From: a virus
DNA: 64,000 bases
Reading direction: 5' to 3' (one strand)
IMG/VR virus record: IMGVR_UViG_3300048672_000219
Location: 1-64,000 of that record
Below, one piece after another: positions 47,383 through 54,107 of this stretch. The notes below the pieces were generated by a model, which saw nothing but the letters and a program-made list of their open reading frames with translations, had not been told where the DNA came from and did not search any database. Each line of letters starts with the position of its first letter. The stretch's first letter is position 1. The translations under genes and the position numbers were made by a program.

Positions 47383-47595
47383 ATGACTAAATTTAACTGG
47401 CAAATGTCTACTGTACAATCTCTAGCAGAACACATTTTCAATAGTCCGAAGGAATCTATACGGCAACAGGAAAACTACTATAAAGCATCCGGTAATGATG
47501 TTATGCTTGATAGGATCACTAAGGCTAAAAAGCTTGTTTTGCTGTGGAACTTGGAGAAGCAGCTAGAAACACTTAGAAAGGAAATGTATGAGTGA
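47383..47595 (+). CDS. small putative DNA-binding protein paired with GIY-YIG gene (copy C)
   Basis: 70 aa: MTKFNWQMSTVQSLAEHIFN and on, with WNLEKQLETLRKEMYE at the end. Same pattern as copies A and B (TVxxLAxxI followed by a helical, basic second half). AAGAGGTAATTA before ATG47383. It overlaps the next gene by eight bases. Confidence 0.65.
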   Translation: MTKFNWQMSTVQSLAEHIFNSPKESIRQQENYYKASGNDVMLDRITKAKKLVLLWNLEKQLETLRKEMYE

Positions 47596-48283
47596 AGATG
47601 ACGTAACGGCTTCAGATACAATTTGTTTTATGCTGCTTGATGGAGAAGTAACTAAGTGTAAATTAGATTTAGATACAGGTGAATGGGTAAAAGTAAGACC
47701 ATATCACAAAAAGAAATACAAGATTAAAGCTAAACAAGATGATGGTACAGAGACTATCTATAGCTGGAGTGTTGACCCTATAGACATAGAGCAAGCATCA
47801 AGAGATGAAGAGATTAGAGACTTAAATATATCTACTGAAACTAGAGGGAGAAAACCAAAGGTGTACGATAATTCTTATGTGAAAAGTATGTTATCCCCTT
47901 GTCAAACTTATGATAGTGCAAATAAGACATTTCCTTTCTTTGATGAAATTTTAGTTTCTGTTGCTAACTTGCATGATGGTAACAAGCCTTTAAGTGTTGG
48001 TCTATTGTTTAAGCTTTTAGTGTTACTTGATAATGTTAGCACTGATACTGTGCAACGTGTATCTAATAAGTCCGAGAGATACAGCCGTACTCTTTCTACT
48101 GCTGTACAGATTGCCTCTAGGCAGCTTTCAAAGAAGCTTGAGGGCTTTGTATTTGAGTACGCCGATGGAGAGTTGCCCACTATTGACAAAGAGCAATTGT
48201 TGATAGATAGAAAAGAATATATTGGTTGGTTCAAAGGTCAACAGGCAAAGGGTATGTACGAGGGCTTTTCTGTACCTAAGTAA
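47588..48283 (+). CDS. unknown protein in GIY-YIG module C (231 aa)
   Basis: 231 aa. No recognised family. The N-terminal 85 residues are beta-rich and charged (VTKCKLDLDTGEWVKVRPYH), followed by TRGRKPKVYD, an AT-hook-like basic turn, then a helical C-terminal part. AAAGGAAATGT before ATG47588. Its position between the small protein and the endonuclease suggests cargo or a partner of the mobile module. Confidence 0.6.
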   Translation: MSEDDVTASDTICFMLLDGEVTKCKLDLDTGEWVKVRPYHKKKYKIKAKQDDGTETIYSWSVDPIDIEQASRDEEIRDLNISTETRGRKPKVYDNSYVKSMLSPCQTYDSANKTFPFFDEILVSVANLHDGNKPLSVGLLFKLLVLLDNVSTDTVQRVSNKSERYSRTLSTAVQIASRQLSKKLEGFVFEYADGELPTIDKEQLLIDRKEYIGWFKGQQAKGMYEGFSVPK

Positions 48284-48295
48284 TATTCTCTACTA

Positions 48296-48364
48296 ATAGA
48301 AGCCGAAATAAATTGTTGTTTATGTGCAACGTTTAAATTGTCTTTATATAGAAGCCGAAATAAA
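48296..48364 (+). repeat. 17-bp direct repeats before the GIY-YIG gene
   Basis: ATAGAAGCCGAAATAAA occurs at 48296-48312 and again at 48348-48364. The segment up to ATG48411 has no ribosome-linked gene. The duplication may mark an insertion boundary of the endonuclease gene. Confidence 0.65.
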
Positions 48365-48410
48365 CAACCGTCCTAGAGGCGGTTTGTGCATTGTGAAAGG
48401 ATTGTGTTGT

Positions 48411-49112
48411 ATGAATGAGCATTATGTGTATATGGTAAAACTCGGTGATGAGGTTGTGTACGTCGGAAGTGGAAAAGGTGATAGGTACAAGCATGTAACC
48501 AGCGGTAGAAGTCACAACGAATCTTTGAACTTATTACATAGGCAAGGTATTGCTGTTGTGCAAGAGTTTGAATATGAGGGCTTAACTGAGATGACAGCTA
48601 GAGTGCTAGAGCAAGAGTTAATCGACAAGTACAAACCTCTGTACAATAAAGGTAAGGCAGCGAACGAGGAAAAGAAAGCTTTACACAAAGAACTTAGTGA
48701 CGAACTTAAAAGAATCCGTGAGAGTGCCCAGCCTACGGAGTATGCCAGATACATGGCTAAAGCTTTGTTTGCATTGTGGAAAGCTACCGGAAACTATCAT
48801 ATCTTGCAAGCATCTTTCGCAGTATCAAGAGCTAACCCAGATTCTAAGATAGTGATTACCCAGAATGAGCTATCAGAGTTTGTCAGCAAGTATCAAAATC
48901 AATTCAAAGACAAGATGTTCTTTATGCAATGTAAATCCTCTGTCGGTCAAGAAGTTTCTTATATAACAAGTGTGGATGAAATCTTAGATGAGATCAATAG
49001 AGAAGAATCAGCGCAAATAAACTTTATGCACAGACAAGCAAAGAATTTTAACGATTTTGTGCGGTTACAAAATAAAGCTTTGTCTTTGCGCGGGCAGGGT
49101 GTACTATTCTAA
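48411..49112 (+). CDS. GIY-YIG homing endonuclease
   Basis: 233 aa from MNEHYVYMVKLGDEVVYVGS. GIY-YIG domain at the N-terminus (YVYM...VVYVGSGKGDRYKHV, metal-binding Glu in VLEQELIDKYKPLYNKG), C-terminal 140 residues probably for DNA recognition. Its catalytic domain closely matches the C-terminus of 38306-39361, with the domain order inverted. GAAAGGATTGTGTTGT before ATG48411; in-frame sequence upstream lies in the repeats. Confidence 0.85.
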   Translation: MNEHYVYMVKLGDEVVYVGSGKGDRYKHVTSGRSHNESLNLLHRQGIAVVQEFEYEGLTEMTARVLEQELIDKYKPLYNKGKAANEEKKALHKELSDELKRIRESAQPTEYARYMAKALFALWKATGNYHILQASFAVSRANPDSKIVITQNELSEFVSKYQNQFKDKMFFMQCKSSVGQEVSYITSVDEILDEINREESAQINFMHRQAKNFNDFVRLQNKALSLRGQGVLF

Positions 49113-49141
49113 GTATGCTTAACTTTTAAAGGAGAAACACA

Positions 49142-49321
49142 ATGCAAATAATGCTAAATGACGAGCAAGCCGACCAGTTCATGGCTCAAATGCTAATGAA
49201 TGATTACCAGTCAATCAAGAATGGCGAGTGGTCGGAAGATTGCAAGCGCTTCCTACCAGCATACGAACTGTTGTTCGAGTCCTATCTAACTCAAAAGCAG
49301 ATATGGGAAATTAAACAATGA
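49142..49321 (+). CDS. small acidic early protein (59 aa)
   Basis: 59 aa: MQIMLNDEQADQFMAQMLMN and on. AAAGGAGAAACACA before ATG49142. ATGA overlap with the next gene. Confidence 0.58.
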   Translation: MQIMLNDEQADQFMAQMLMNDYQSIKNGEWSEDCKRFLPAYELLFESYLTQKQIWEIKQ

Positions 49322-49491
49322 TTATCGGCAAAACAGATCAACAGATACACGAAGCCCGTCAGAAACGATTAGAGCGCTTATACAAGCAAGATAAGCGGGT
49401 GTTCCTATGGTGGCCTAGAAAGCTAATAGACGGGCGTATAGCGTGGCTAGAATGGGCTGAGAAAGACTACATGGTGATTGAAAATGCCTAG
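49318..49491 (+). CDS. small basic early protein (57 aa)
   Basis: 57 aa: MIIGKTDQQIHEARQKRLER and on, basic, several Trp. Coupled to the preceding gene. Its stop is followed at once by a perfect hairpin ATTAGCT-GTGC-AGCTAAT (49492-49509). Confidence 0.58.
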   Translation: MIIGKTDQQIHEARQKRLERLYKQDKRVFLWWPRKLIDGRIAWLEWAEKDYMVIENA

Positions 49492-49585
49492 ATTAGCTGT
49501 GCAGCTAATAAGCCCATAATAGCTAATGCACGCTGTTGCTAAAATGAGACAGACAACTAATTTGTATGTTTTGTGCAAATAGGGC

Positions 49586-49613
49586 TTGCATTCTGCTCTG
49601 ATCGGTGTAGAAT
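49586..49613 (+). promoter_or_regulatory. early-type promoter
   Basis: TTGCAT (49586-49591), 16-bp spacer, TAGAAT (49608-49613). Confidence 0.58.
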
Positions 49614-49647
49614 AGAACTTATTCGATAACGCAACGGAGCAAATATT

Positions 49648-49800
49648 ATGAGTGCATGGAATTTGGGTTACAAGGAAGCAATGAATGATTGTGGATCAAT
49701 CTACAACAATCCTTTCAAGTACGGTGAAAGTGGCTATGCTGATTGGATAGCAGGCTATGAAGCACGAATTATTGAAGAAACCGAACGGATGGGTGCATAA
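49648..49800 (+). CDS. RMF-like small early protein (50 aa)
   Basis: 50 aa: MSAWNLGYKEAMNDCGSIYN, then NPFKYGESGYADWIAGYEAR. The G(Y/W)xxA...NPF...DWxxGYxxA pattern resembles ribosome modulation factor and its phage relatives and the interrupted gene at 43207. If so it could act on host ribosomes. Start ATG49648 (CGGAGCAAATATT). Confidence 0.6.
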   Translation: MSAWNLGYKEAMNDCGSIYNNPFKYGESGYADWIAGYEARIIEETERMGA

Positions 49801-49802
49801 TT

Positions 49803-49949
49803 ATGAAAACCTTCTCTTTCGATACCTTCGCAGCTAACGGCAAATTCCTGAAAGTGGTTCGCGTAGAAGCCGCTCTCCGTTCGGAAGCTAAAGCAATTGC
49901 AGGGGCAATGGACGGTGTTGCTAAGGCTGTATGCACTAGCGTTGCTTAA
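49803..49949 (+). CDS. small early protein (48 aa)
   Basis: 48 aa: MKTFSFDTFAANGKFLKVVR and on, Ala-rich C-terminal helix. Two bases after the RMF-like gene; followed by a terminator. Confidence 0.55.
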   Translation: MKTFSFDTFAANGKFLKVVRVEAALRSEAKAIAGAMDGVAKAVCTSVA

Positions 49950-49980
49950 TGAGTTACAGGCCACAAGCGGGACATGTGAC

Positions 49981-50006
49981 GCCACCTTCGGGTGGCTTTG
50001 TTGTTT
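49981..50006 (+). terminator. rho-independent terminator
   Basis: GCCACC-TTCG-GGTGGC (49981-49996) followed by TTTGTTGTTT. Ends the early transcript. Confidence 0.9.
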
Positions 50007-50022
50007 GTGCGGTATGTATCTA

Positions 50023-50113
50023 AATAAGAACTATTCTCATCTACTATCAGTATTCTATATGAGAATCATTCTCAATACGCTGCTGTAATCCTTAATAAGA
50101 ACTATTCTCAATT
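50023..50113 (+). promoter_or_regulatory. three Fur-box-like palindromes
   Basis: TGAGAATCATTCTCA (50060-50074) is a perfect 7-1-7 palindrome of Fur-box type. TAAGAACTATTCTCA occurs on both sides (50025-50039 and 50096-50110), 13 of 15 bases identical to it. All three lie after a terminator with no gene start near. The sequence match is direct; Fur binding is inferred. Confidence 0.65.
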
Positions 50114-50495
50114 GGCAGTCTGTTACACATCCACTCGCCTCCCTTCTTACCTTCCCCGATCTGTCCTCCAAAAGTCATCTCGACAATGCCTCTTCGCCAG
50201 TGCCAGAATCCTTATTTAGAATGAACGTTCAGTCTTAGTAGACCAGTCGTCTACAACAAGCCAGCAATTATCCGCAGCGAACATACGAGCATAGCGAGTA
50301 GACCCTTGCCAATGACAGATTTCCAGCAGCATGGGAACGTGGATAGGAAGCGAATACAAGCCGCTGGTGAGGATTTTGCAGAGGTGGCAATGGGGGTGGT
50401 AGCGTGGAGGGTGGATAGGGGCTGTAACGGCTCATTTTCAGGAAGCCGAGATATCATGCTGGTGAATGGGGAATTGAGTGTAAAAAGGCGCTAAA
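50114..50495 (+). other. gene-free stretch with TetR-operator-like palindromes
   Basis: TGAACGTTCA (50222-50231) in GAATGAACGTTCAGTC and GTAGAC-CAGTC-GTCTAC (50238-50254) look like TetR-family operators. No gene is supported: a 62-codon ORF at 50306-50494 has no ribosome site. Together with the Fur-like sites this makes about 250 bases of regulatory-looking DNA without a regulated gene. Confidence 0.5.
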
Positions 50496-50699
50496 GTGAA
50501 AATCCTTATCAACGATTGGCCTTTAGATGTAGCGGGTTTGCGACAGAAATACCCTATCAAAAGTGATTTTGAGGGCAATATCAAATATTTTGTTGACAGA
50601 GTGATCGGGATGTGGTATGATAGGGGCGTGGTTACACAACACTCGCGTTACTGGCTCATTAGATATTCTTATCAAACATACAATAAATATTTGCCATAA
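50496..50699 (+). CDS. hypothetical protein (67 aa)
   Basis: 67 aa with a GTG start behind AAAAAGGCGCTAAA: MKILINDWPLDVAGLRQKYP and on, Tyr/Trp-rich C-terminus. Unknown function. Confidence 0.5.
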   Translation: MKILINDWPLDVAGLRQKYPIKSDFEGNIKYFVDRVIGMWYDRGVVTQHSRYWLIRYSYQTYNKYLP

Positions 50700-50755
50700 A
50701 GTGACTTCCAGAAAAAATTATTTTTAAAAATTTGAGAAAATATTTTAGAAAACTC

Positions 50756-50784
50756 TTGCGCATAAAATAGCAGTGATATATAAT
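50756..50784 (+). promoter_or_regulatory. promoter of the serine recombinase
   Basis: TTGCGC (50756-50761), 17-bp spacer, TATAAT (50779-50784). Confidence 0.68.
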
Positions 50785-50824
50785 GTCTATATTAGTTGGA
50801 AATTATTCTGCAAAGGAGGATGAA

Positions 50825-51484
50825 ATGAAGAAACTTATAGGCTACTGTAGGGTCTCCACGGAACGTCAATCGAACGTCCGAAACGGTCTTTTAGCGCAGC
50901 GAGAAGAGATTTTAAGGTTCGCAAAGACGCACGGATACGAGGTCATAAGTATCGTTGAAGAGTCAATTTCGGGTAAATATGGTCTGGAATACCGCCCTAT
51001 TTTGTCCGAAGCAATTGAACAAGCAAACAAGATTGGAGCAACAATTGTTGTCTCAAAACTTGATCGTTTTAGCCGTGATGCTTTGTTCGTAATGCAGCTT
51101 ATGAAAACGAAATTGAAGTTTGTTGTGGCAGAGTTGGGAGAGGAAATCACGCCGTTCATGTTGCATATTTATTGTGTCTGTGCAGAACAAGAACGGGTGG
51201 TTATTGGCAAACGTACAAAAGCCGGACTTGAGCAAGTAAAAGCCAAGGGTGTGGTTCTGGGCAATAAAAAGAATCTCGATGTTGCTGGAAAGAAAGGCGC
51301 AGTGGCTACAGCGGTGATGGCAGACAAGTTTGCAGACATTATGAAACCAATTGCAAAGCCTATGTTGGAGTCTGGTATGTCCCTTCGTGCTGTAGCAAAA
51401 GCACTAAATGATAAGGAAGTTAAAACTGCACGTGGTGGGGTGTGGACTGCTCAGACTGTAGCCAACATCCGGTCTCGGTGGTAA
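50825..51484 (+). CDS. serine recombinase (resolvase/invertase family)
   Basis: 219 aa. Catalytic YCRVSTERQ (Ser11), VVSKLDRFSRD and AEQERVVIGKRTKAGLEQVKAKG are the resolvase-domain landmarks. The C-terminal HTH part is short (SLRAVAKALNDKEVKTARGG and WTAQTVANIRSR), so it is a small serine recombinase, not a large integrase. It could resolve multimers or invert DNA, or be cargo. The strong site AAAGGAGGATGAA fixes ATG50825; 14 codons upstream overlap the promoter. No paired inverted sites were spotted. Confidence 0.92.
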   Translation: MKKLIGYCRVSTERQSNVRNGLLAQREEILRFAKTHGYEVISIVEESISGKYGLEYRPILSEAIEQANKIGATIVVSKLDRFSRDALFVMQLMKTKLKFVVAELGEEITPFMLHIYCVCAEQERVVIGKRTKAGLEQVKAKGVVLGNKKNLDVAGKKGAVATAVMADKFADIMKPIAKPMLESGMSLRAVAKALNDKEVKTARGGVWTAQTVANIRSRW

Positions 51485-51490
51485 TCAAGA

Positions 51491-51530
51491 AGCTACTCAA
51501 ATCTATTCGGTTTGGGTGGCTTTAATTTTA
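51491..51530 (+). terminator. terminator after the serine recombinase
   Basis: Imperfect hairpin AGCTACTCAAAT ... GTTTGGGTGGCT followed by TTTAATTTT, between convergent genes. Confidence 0.65.
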
Positions 51531-51539
51531 ACCAGACTA

Positions 51540-52001
51540 TTAACTATTTAACAGTATGTCATCAATAGTCTTCAATGTATTTGAAACAGACTTAGCATAC
51601 CATTTCTTACCTCTGGCTGTTTTCACTTCCATCTCATTTAGGTAATCAGCTATTTCTCTATAGACCAAACCCATTTCACGCATTGGTATAAGATATAGTG
51701 ATACACTTTTTGCAAAATCTACTTTCTCTTTCTGTATCTGAGCATTTGCCAATTCTCTAGCTTTTTCTCCATGCAGAGAAATTTTAGGATTCGCCATACC
51801 GTGAAGTTTTCCTTGAGACTTAGCTCTTGCAAACCCTTCTTTAGTCAATTGCGCATGGTTGTCTCTTCGTTTCCATCCACCATCATGTACTTTGTTATGG
51901 CACTCACCACACAGAGGTATCGTCCTAGTCCCTCCCATACTTTTAGGAATTACATGGTGGTCTTCTGTAGCAGGTTTATCACATTCAAAACAATAGTTCA
52001 T
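51540..52001 (-). CDS. HNH endonuclease with recombinase-type C-terminus
   Basis: 153 aa. HNH motif: CFEC (Cys4, Cys7), EDHHVIPKSMGG, LCGECHNKVHDG (Cys31, Cys34, His35). The C-terminal 40 residues, REIADYLNEMEVKTARGKKW then YAKSVSNTL, match the HTH end of the adjacent serine recombinase. AGGGAAAT before ATG52001. Probably a mobile endonuclease that borrowed a recombinase DNA-binding domain. Confidence 0.85.
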   Translation of the reverse strand: MNYCFECDKPATEDHHVIPKSMGGTRTIPLCGECHNKVHDGGWKRRDNHAQLTKEGFARAKSQGKLHGMANPKISLHGEKARELANAQIQKEKVDFAKSVSLYLIPMREMGLVYREIADYLNEMEVKTARGKKWYAKSVSNTLKTIDDILLNS

Positions 52002-52013
52002 ATTTCCCTTCCC

Positions 52014-52041
52014 ATAAAAGAAAGGGAGCACAAAGGCTCCC
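52014..52041 (-). terminator. rho-independent terminator between HTH and HNH genes
   Basis: Leftward: GGGAGCC (52035-52041) pairs with GCTCCC (52024-52029), followed by TTTCTTTTAT. Confidence 0.8.
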
Positions 52042-52047
52042 TGTTGA

Positions 52048-52275
52048 TTACATTTTTCTTACTTTAGAAATCAAGTCTTGCAACTGAGCAATTACTTCTT
52101 TCTTGAATTCCACTTTAAACTCATCTCGTTTAATACTTCCTTTCTCTACATTCCGAAGCTCCTTAGAACACCATGCAACACTACAACCTAGTTGTTGGGA
52201 TATTTCTGCAAAGGACATGCCCTCTTGTCGCATTCGTTTTGCTTCCTCAATATCAAATTTTCGTACATTAGTCAT
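52048..52275 (-). CDS. HTH protein (75 aa)
   Basis: 75 aa. DIEEAKRMRQEGMSFAEISQQLGCSVAWCSKEL is a clear helix-turn-helix of the resolvase/transposase type; the C-terminal 25 residues form a charged helix. AAAGGAGTAAT before ATG52275. With its own promoter and terminator it may be a regulator of the neighbouring HNH gene. Confidence 0.78.
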   Translation of the reverse strand: MTNVRKFDIEEAKRMRQEGMSFAEISQQLGCSVAWCSKELRNVEKGSIKRDEFKVEFKKEVIAQLQDLISKVRKM

Positions 52276-52302
52276 ATTACTCCTTTCGTGTAATTAACAG
52301 AT

Positions 52303-52331
52303 ATTATAGCACAAGAGTTCAGTTTTGTCAA
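52303..52331 (-). promoter_or_regulatory. sigma70-type promoter of the HTH gene
   Basis: TTGACA (52326-52331), 17-bp spacer, TATAAT (52303-52308), followed by ATCTGTTA, close to the TCTGTTA after the -10 of the GIY-YIG promoters at 38259 and 47344. Confidence 0.9.
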
Positions 52332-52627
52332 ATCTCCTCTACATATGTATCATCATTCTTTAGGATTCCTTTTGGATTATTATCAATCCAGATAATACCA
52401 TTCTTCCTATACCCATGCATCTTCAAGAATTTCTTCTTAGCCATACCAGAAGTGTAATAAACAAGGTTGTTAGGAAACTGGCGAACAACCACTTCAGCTT
52501 CATCCCCATGACGTGCTGTAACAACAATCAATGGTTGATCGTTCTCATTAGCAATCCTCACCACTTGCTCCCAGAATATAGGATTGTCCGTGTAAGTACC
52601 ATCATAGTCTAGTGCGATTGTTTTCAT
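52328..52627 (-). CDS. HAD-family phosphatase-like protein (99 aa)
   Basis: 99 aa. ALDYDGT (Asp7, Asp9) is HAD motif I, VVTARH fits motif II and WIDNNPKG the final acidic motif; small phage HAD proteins often act on nucleotides or polynucleotide ends. AAAGGAGAAACAACG before ATG52627. Confidence 0.82.
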   Translation of the reverse strand: MKTIALDYDGTYTDNPIFWEQVVRIANENDQPLIVVTARHGDEAEVVVRQFPNNLVYYTSGMAKKKFLKMHGYRKNGIIWIDNNPKGILKNDDTYVEEI

Positions 52628-52779
52628 CGTTGTTTCTCCTTTAATTGAAAATCGGCCACTTCTTTTAGTTGTCCCAACATCCTACTCATTTCAGCAGGAG
52701 TAGTGTTATGAATCCCCTCCAGCATAAGCTGCAATTTCTTCTTAAAGTAGTCGGCATCTAGCCCATACTCATTGTTCAT
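52624..52779 (-). CDS. small hypothetical protein (51 aa)
   Basis: 51 aa: MNNEYGLDADYFKKKLQLML and on, helical. AAGGAGAAGAA before ATG52779; ATGA overlaps on both sides. Confidence 0.56.
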   Translation of the reverse strand: MNNEYGLDADYFKKKLQLMLEGIHNTTPAEMSRMLGQLKEVADFQLKEKQR

Positions 52780-53321
52780 TTCTTCTCCTTTGTCAATTCA
52801 TAATAACGCTTCAAGAATTTCTTATATGCCATCTTACTACTCCAAGGTTTAATCACCTCATCCAGAGGCTTTACGTTGCGGTACATGCGATCAAGTTTGG
52901 TCGTAGGAGACAAATCCCTACGCTCTGTAACAAATGCAATAGTGTCTGCCAGCTTGATTTCCTTATCAAATGGAAACTGAATACCAAAACGCTTTGCCAT
53001 GTCTGCTTCTAGCTTGTGTTCGATTTCACTATAAGCTGGAATCATAACTTTCAAGGGTTTATTAATGTCCTTCATAAAACCCTCTACGGCATCATGCAGC
53101 AAACCATCCAATGCTAGGTGCTCTGGTACAATATAACTTACGAGAACGCAATGCTGTGCAACACTCATAAATTCAGACGTATGCCCATTACTTCGGCTTT
53201 CACGAGACAAGCCTAGAGCAATGTCTTCAATATCATACACAGAGTTCTCAGGATTGGCAAAGTCAATGAAATGCCCATTCATAAGCTGCATAACAGGTTT
53301 TAGTTTGTTTGTGTCAACCAA
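52776..53321 (-). CDS. HD-domain 5'-nucleotidase-like phosphohydrolase
   Basis: 181 aa. SVAQHCVLVS (His57), LLHDAVEGFMKDI (His76, Asp77) and KLADTIAF form an HD active site as in YfbR-type dNMP nucleotidases. It may dephosphorylate host or unwanted dNMPs. The start is TTG53321, seven bases behind AAGGAG; the frame extends upstream through hydrophobic codons without a ribosome site. Confidence 0.8.
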   Translation of the reverse strand: MVDTNKLKPVMQLMNGHFIDFANPENSVYDIEDIALGLSRESRSNGHTSEFMSVAQHCVLVSYIVPEHLALDGLLHDAVEGFMKDINKPLKVMIPAYSEIEHKLEADMAKRFGIQFPFDKEIKLADTIAFVTERRDLSPTTKLDRMYRNVKPLDEVIKPWSSKMAYKKFLKRYYELTKEKK

Positions 53322-53365
53322 CAGTGTTCTCCTTAAAATTAACAATACAAACATTATCACACATA

Positions 53366-53404
53366 AAAGAAAAACCTGCAAGTCCCCTTTTGAGACTCAC
53401 AGGC
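53366..53404 (-). terminator. rho-independent terminator after the ClpP-like gene
   Basis: Leftward: CCTGTGAGTC pairs with GGACTTGCAGG (one bulge), followed by TTTTTCTTTT. Confidence 0.78.
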
Positions 53405-53412
53405 TAAATTAT

Positions 53413-54093
53413 CTACGCTTCTTTAGATTTTGGAGTGCGCTTAGGCTTTGCTACAGGTTGTGGTGTTTCTGCAACAGGCTGTTCCTTGAACACATTCTCT
53501 GGCAGTTCAGCGGCAGCACGTTTGTCTTCTCGTGCGTCAAAGCGACGATGACATTCATCACTATCAAAGTAAAGTTCTTTGCCATCCAGCAAACGGAGCA
53601 TCTCTGCTTCAGTAACAAAATCAGTGTAAATGTCTCGTACAAATTTCTCAATAGCTTTTGTGCTATGGGTCACATGAGCATCCATGTTGCCAGAATGTCC
53701 ATAGAAGCCGTAGCTTGCTGTGTGGAGCATTACTGTGCTGTACGGATTTACATAGCAAGAATCTGCCAACATCATAATCACAGTACCTGCACTAGCCGTA
53801 TCACTCTCTACATGAACATGCACATAAGCATCTGTGTTCTGCATAGCATTAATAAGAGGAATAATTGCATGTAGAGCACCACCATCAGTAGACAGGCGAA
53901 TCTGTACGCAATCACCTTCATTTGCACTGTCAAGAATATCCACCAGTTGTGCAAATTGTTGTACATCAACAAAATCATCATTGATAGTTACTCGGTGAAT
54001 CATGTTCAGTGGTTGAGAAATCACTTCAAACTTGTCTAGTTCTGGTTGAATCAGTTTGAGCAAGTCAACGTTTTGTCGGATTGGTTGTTTCAT
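53413..54093 (-). CDS. ClpP-like serine protease
   Basis: 226 aa. STDGGALHAIIPLINAMQ, DTASAGTVIMMLAD (Ser101) and YSTVMLHTASYG (His124) are the ClpP landmarks. A Pro/Lys-rich basic tail (QPVAKPKRTPKSKEA) is added. It lies beside phoH, away from the head genes, so it is more likely to act in host takeover or protein turnover than in capsid maturation. AAGGAGAACAA before ATG54093. Confidence 0.85.
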   Translation of the reverse strand: MKQPIRQNVDLLKLIQPELDKFEVISQPLNMIHRVTINDDFVDVQQFAQLVDILDSANEGDCVQIRLSTDGGALHAIIPLINAMQNTDAYVHVHVESDTASAGTVIMMLADSCYVNPYSTVMLHTASYGFYGHSGNMDAHVTHSTKAIEKFVRDIYTDFVTEAEMLRLLDGKELYFDSDECHRRFDAREDKRAAAELPENVFKEQPVAETPQPVAKPKRTPKSKEA

Positions 54094-54107
54094 TTGTTCT
54101 CCTTAAA

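Noticed and set aside
50306-50494. 62-codon + strand ORF in the operator-rich region
   Set aside because: No ribosome site and no neighbour coupling; antisense frames are equally open.
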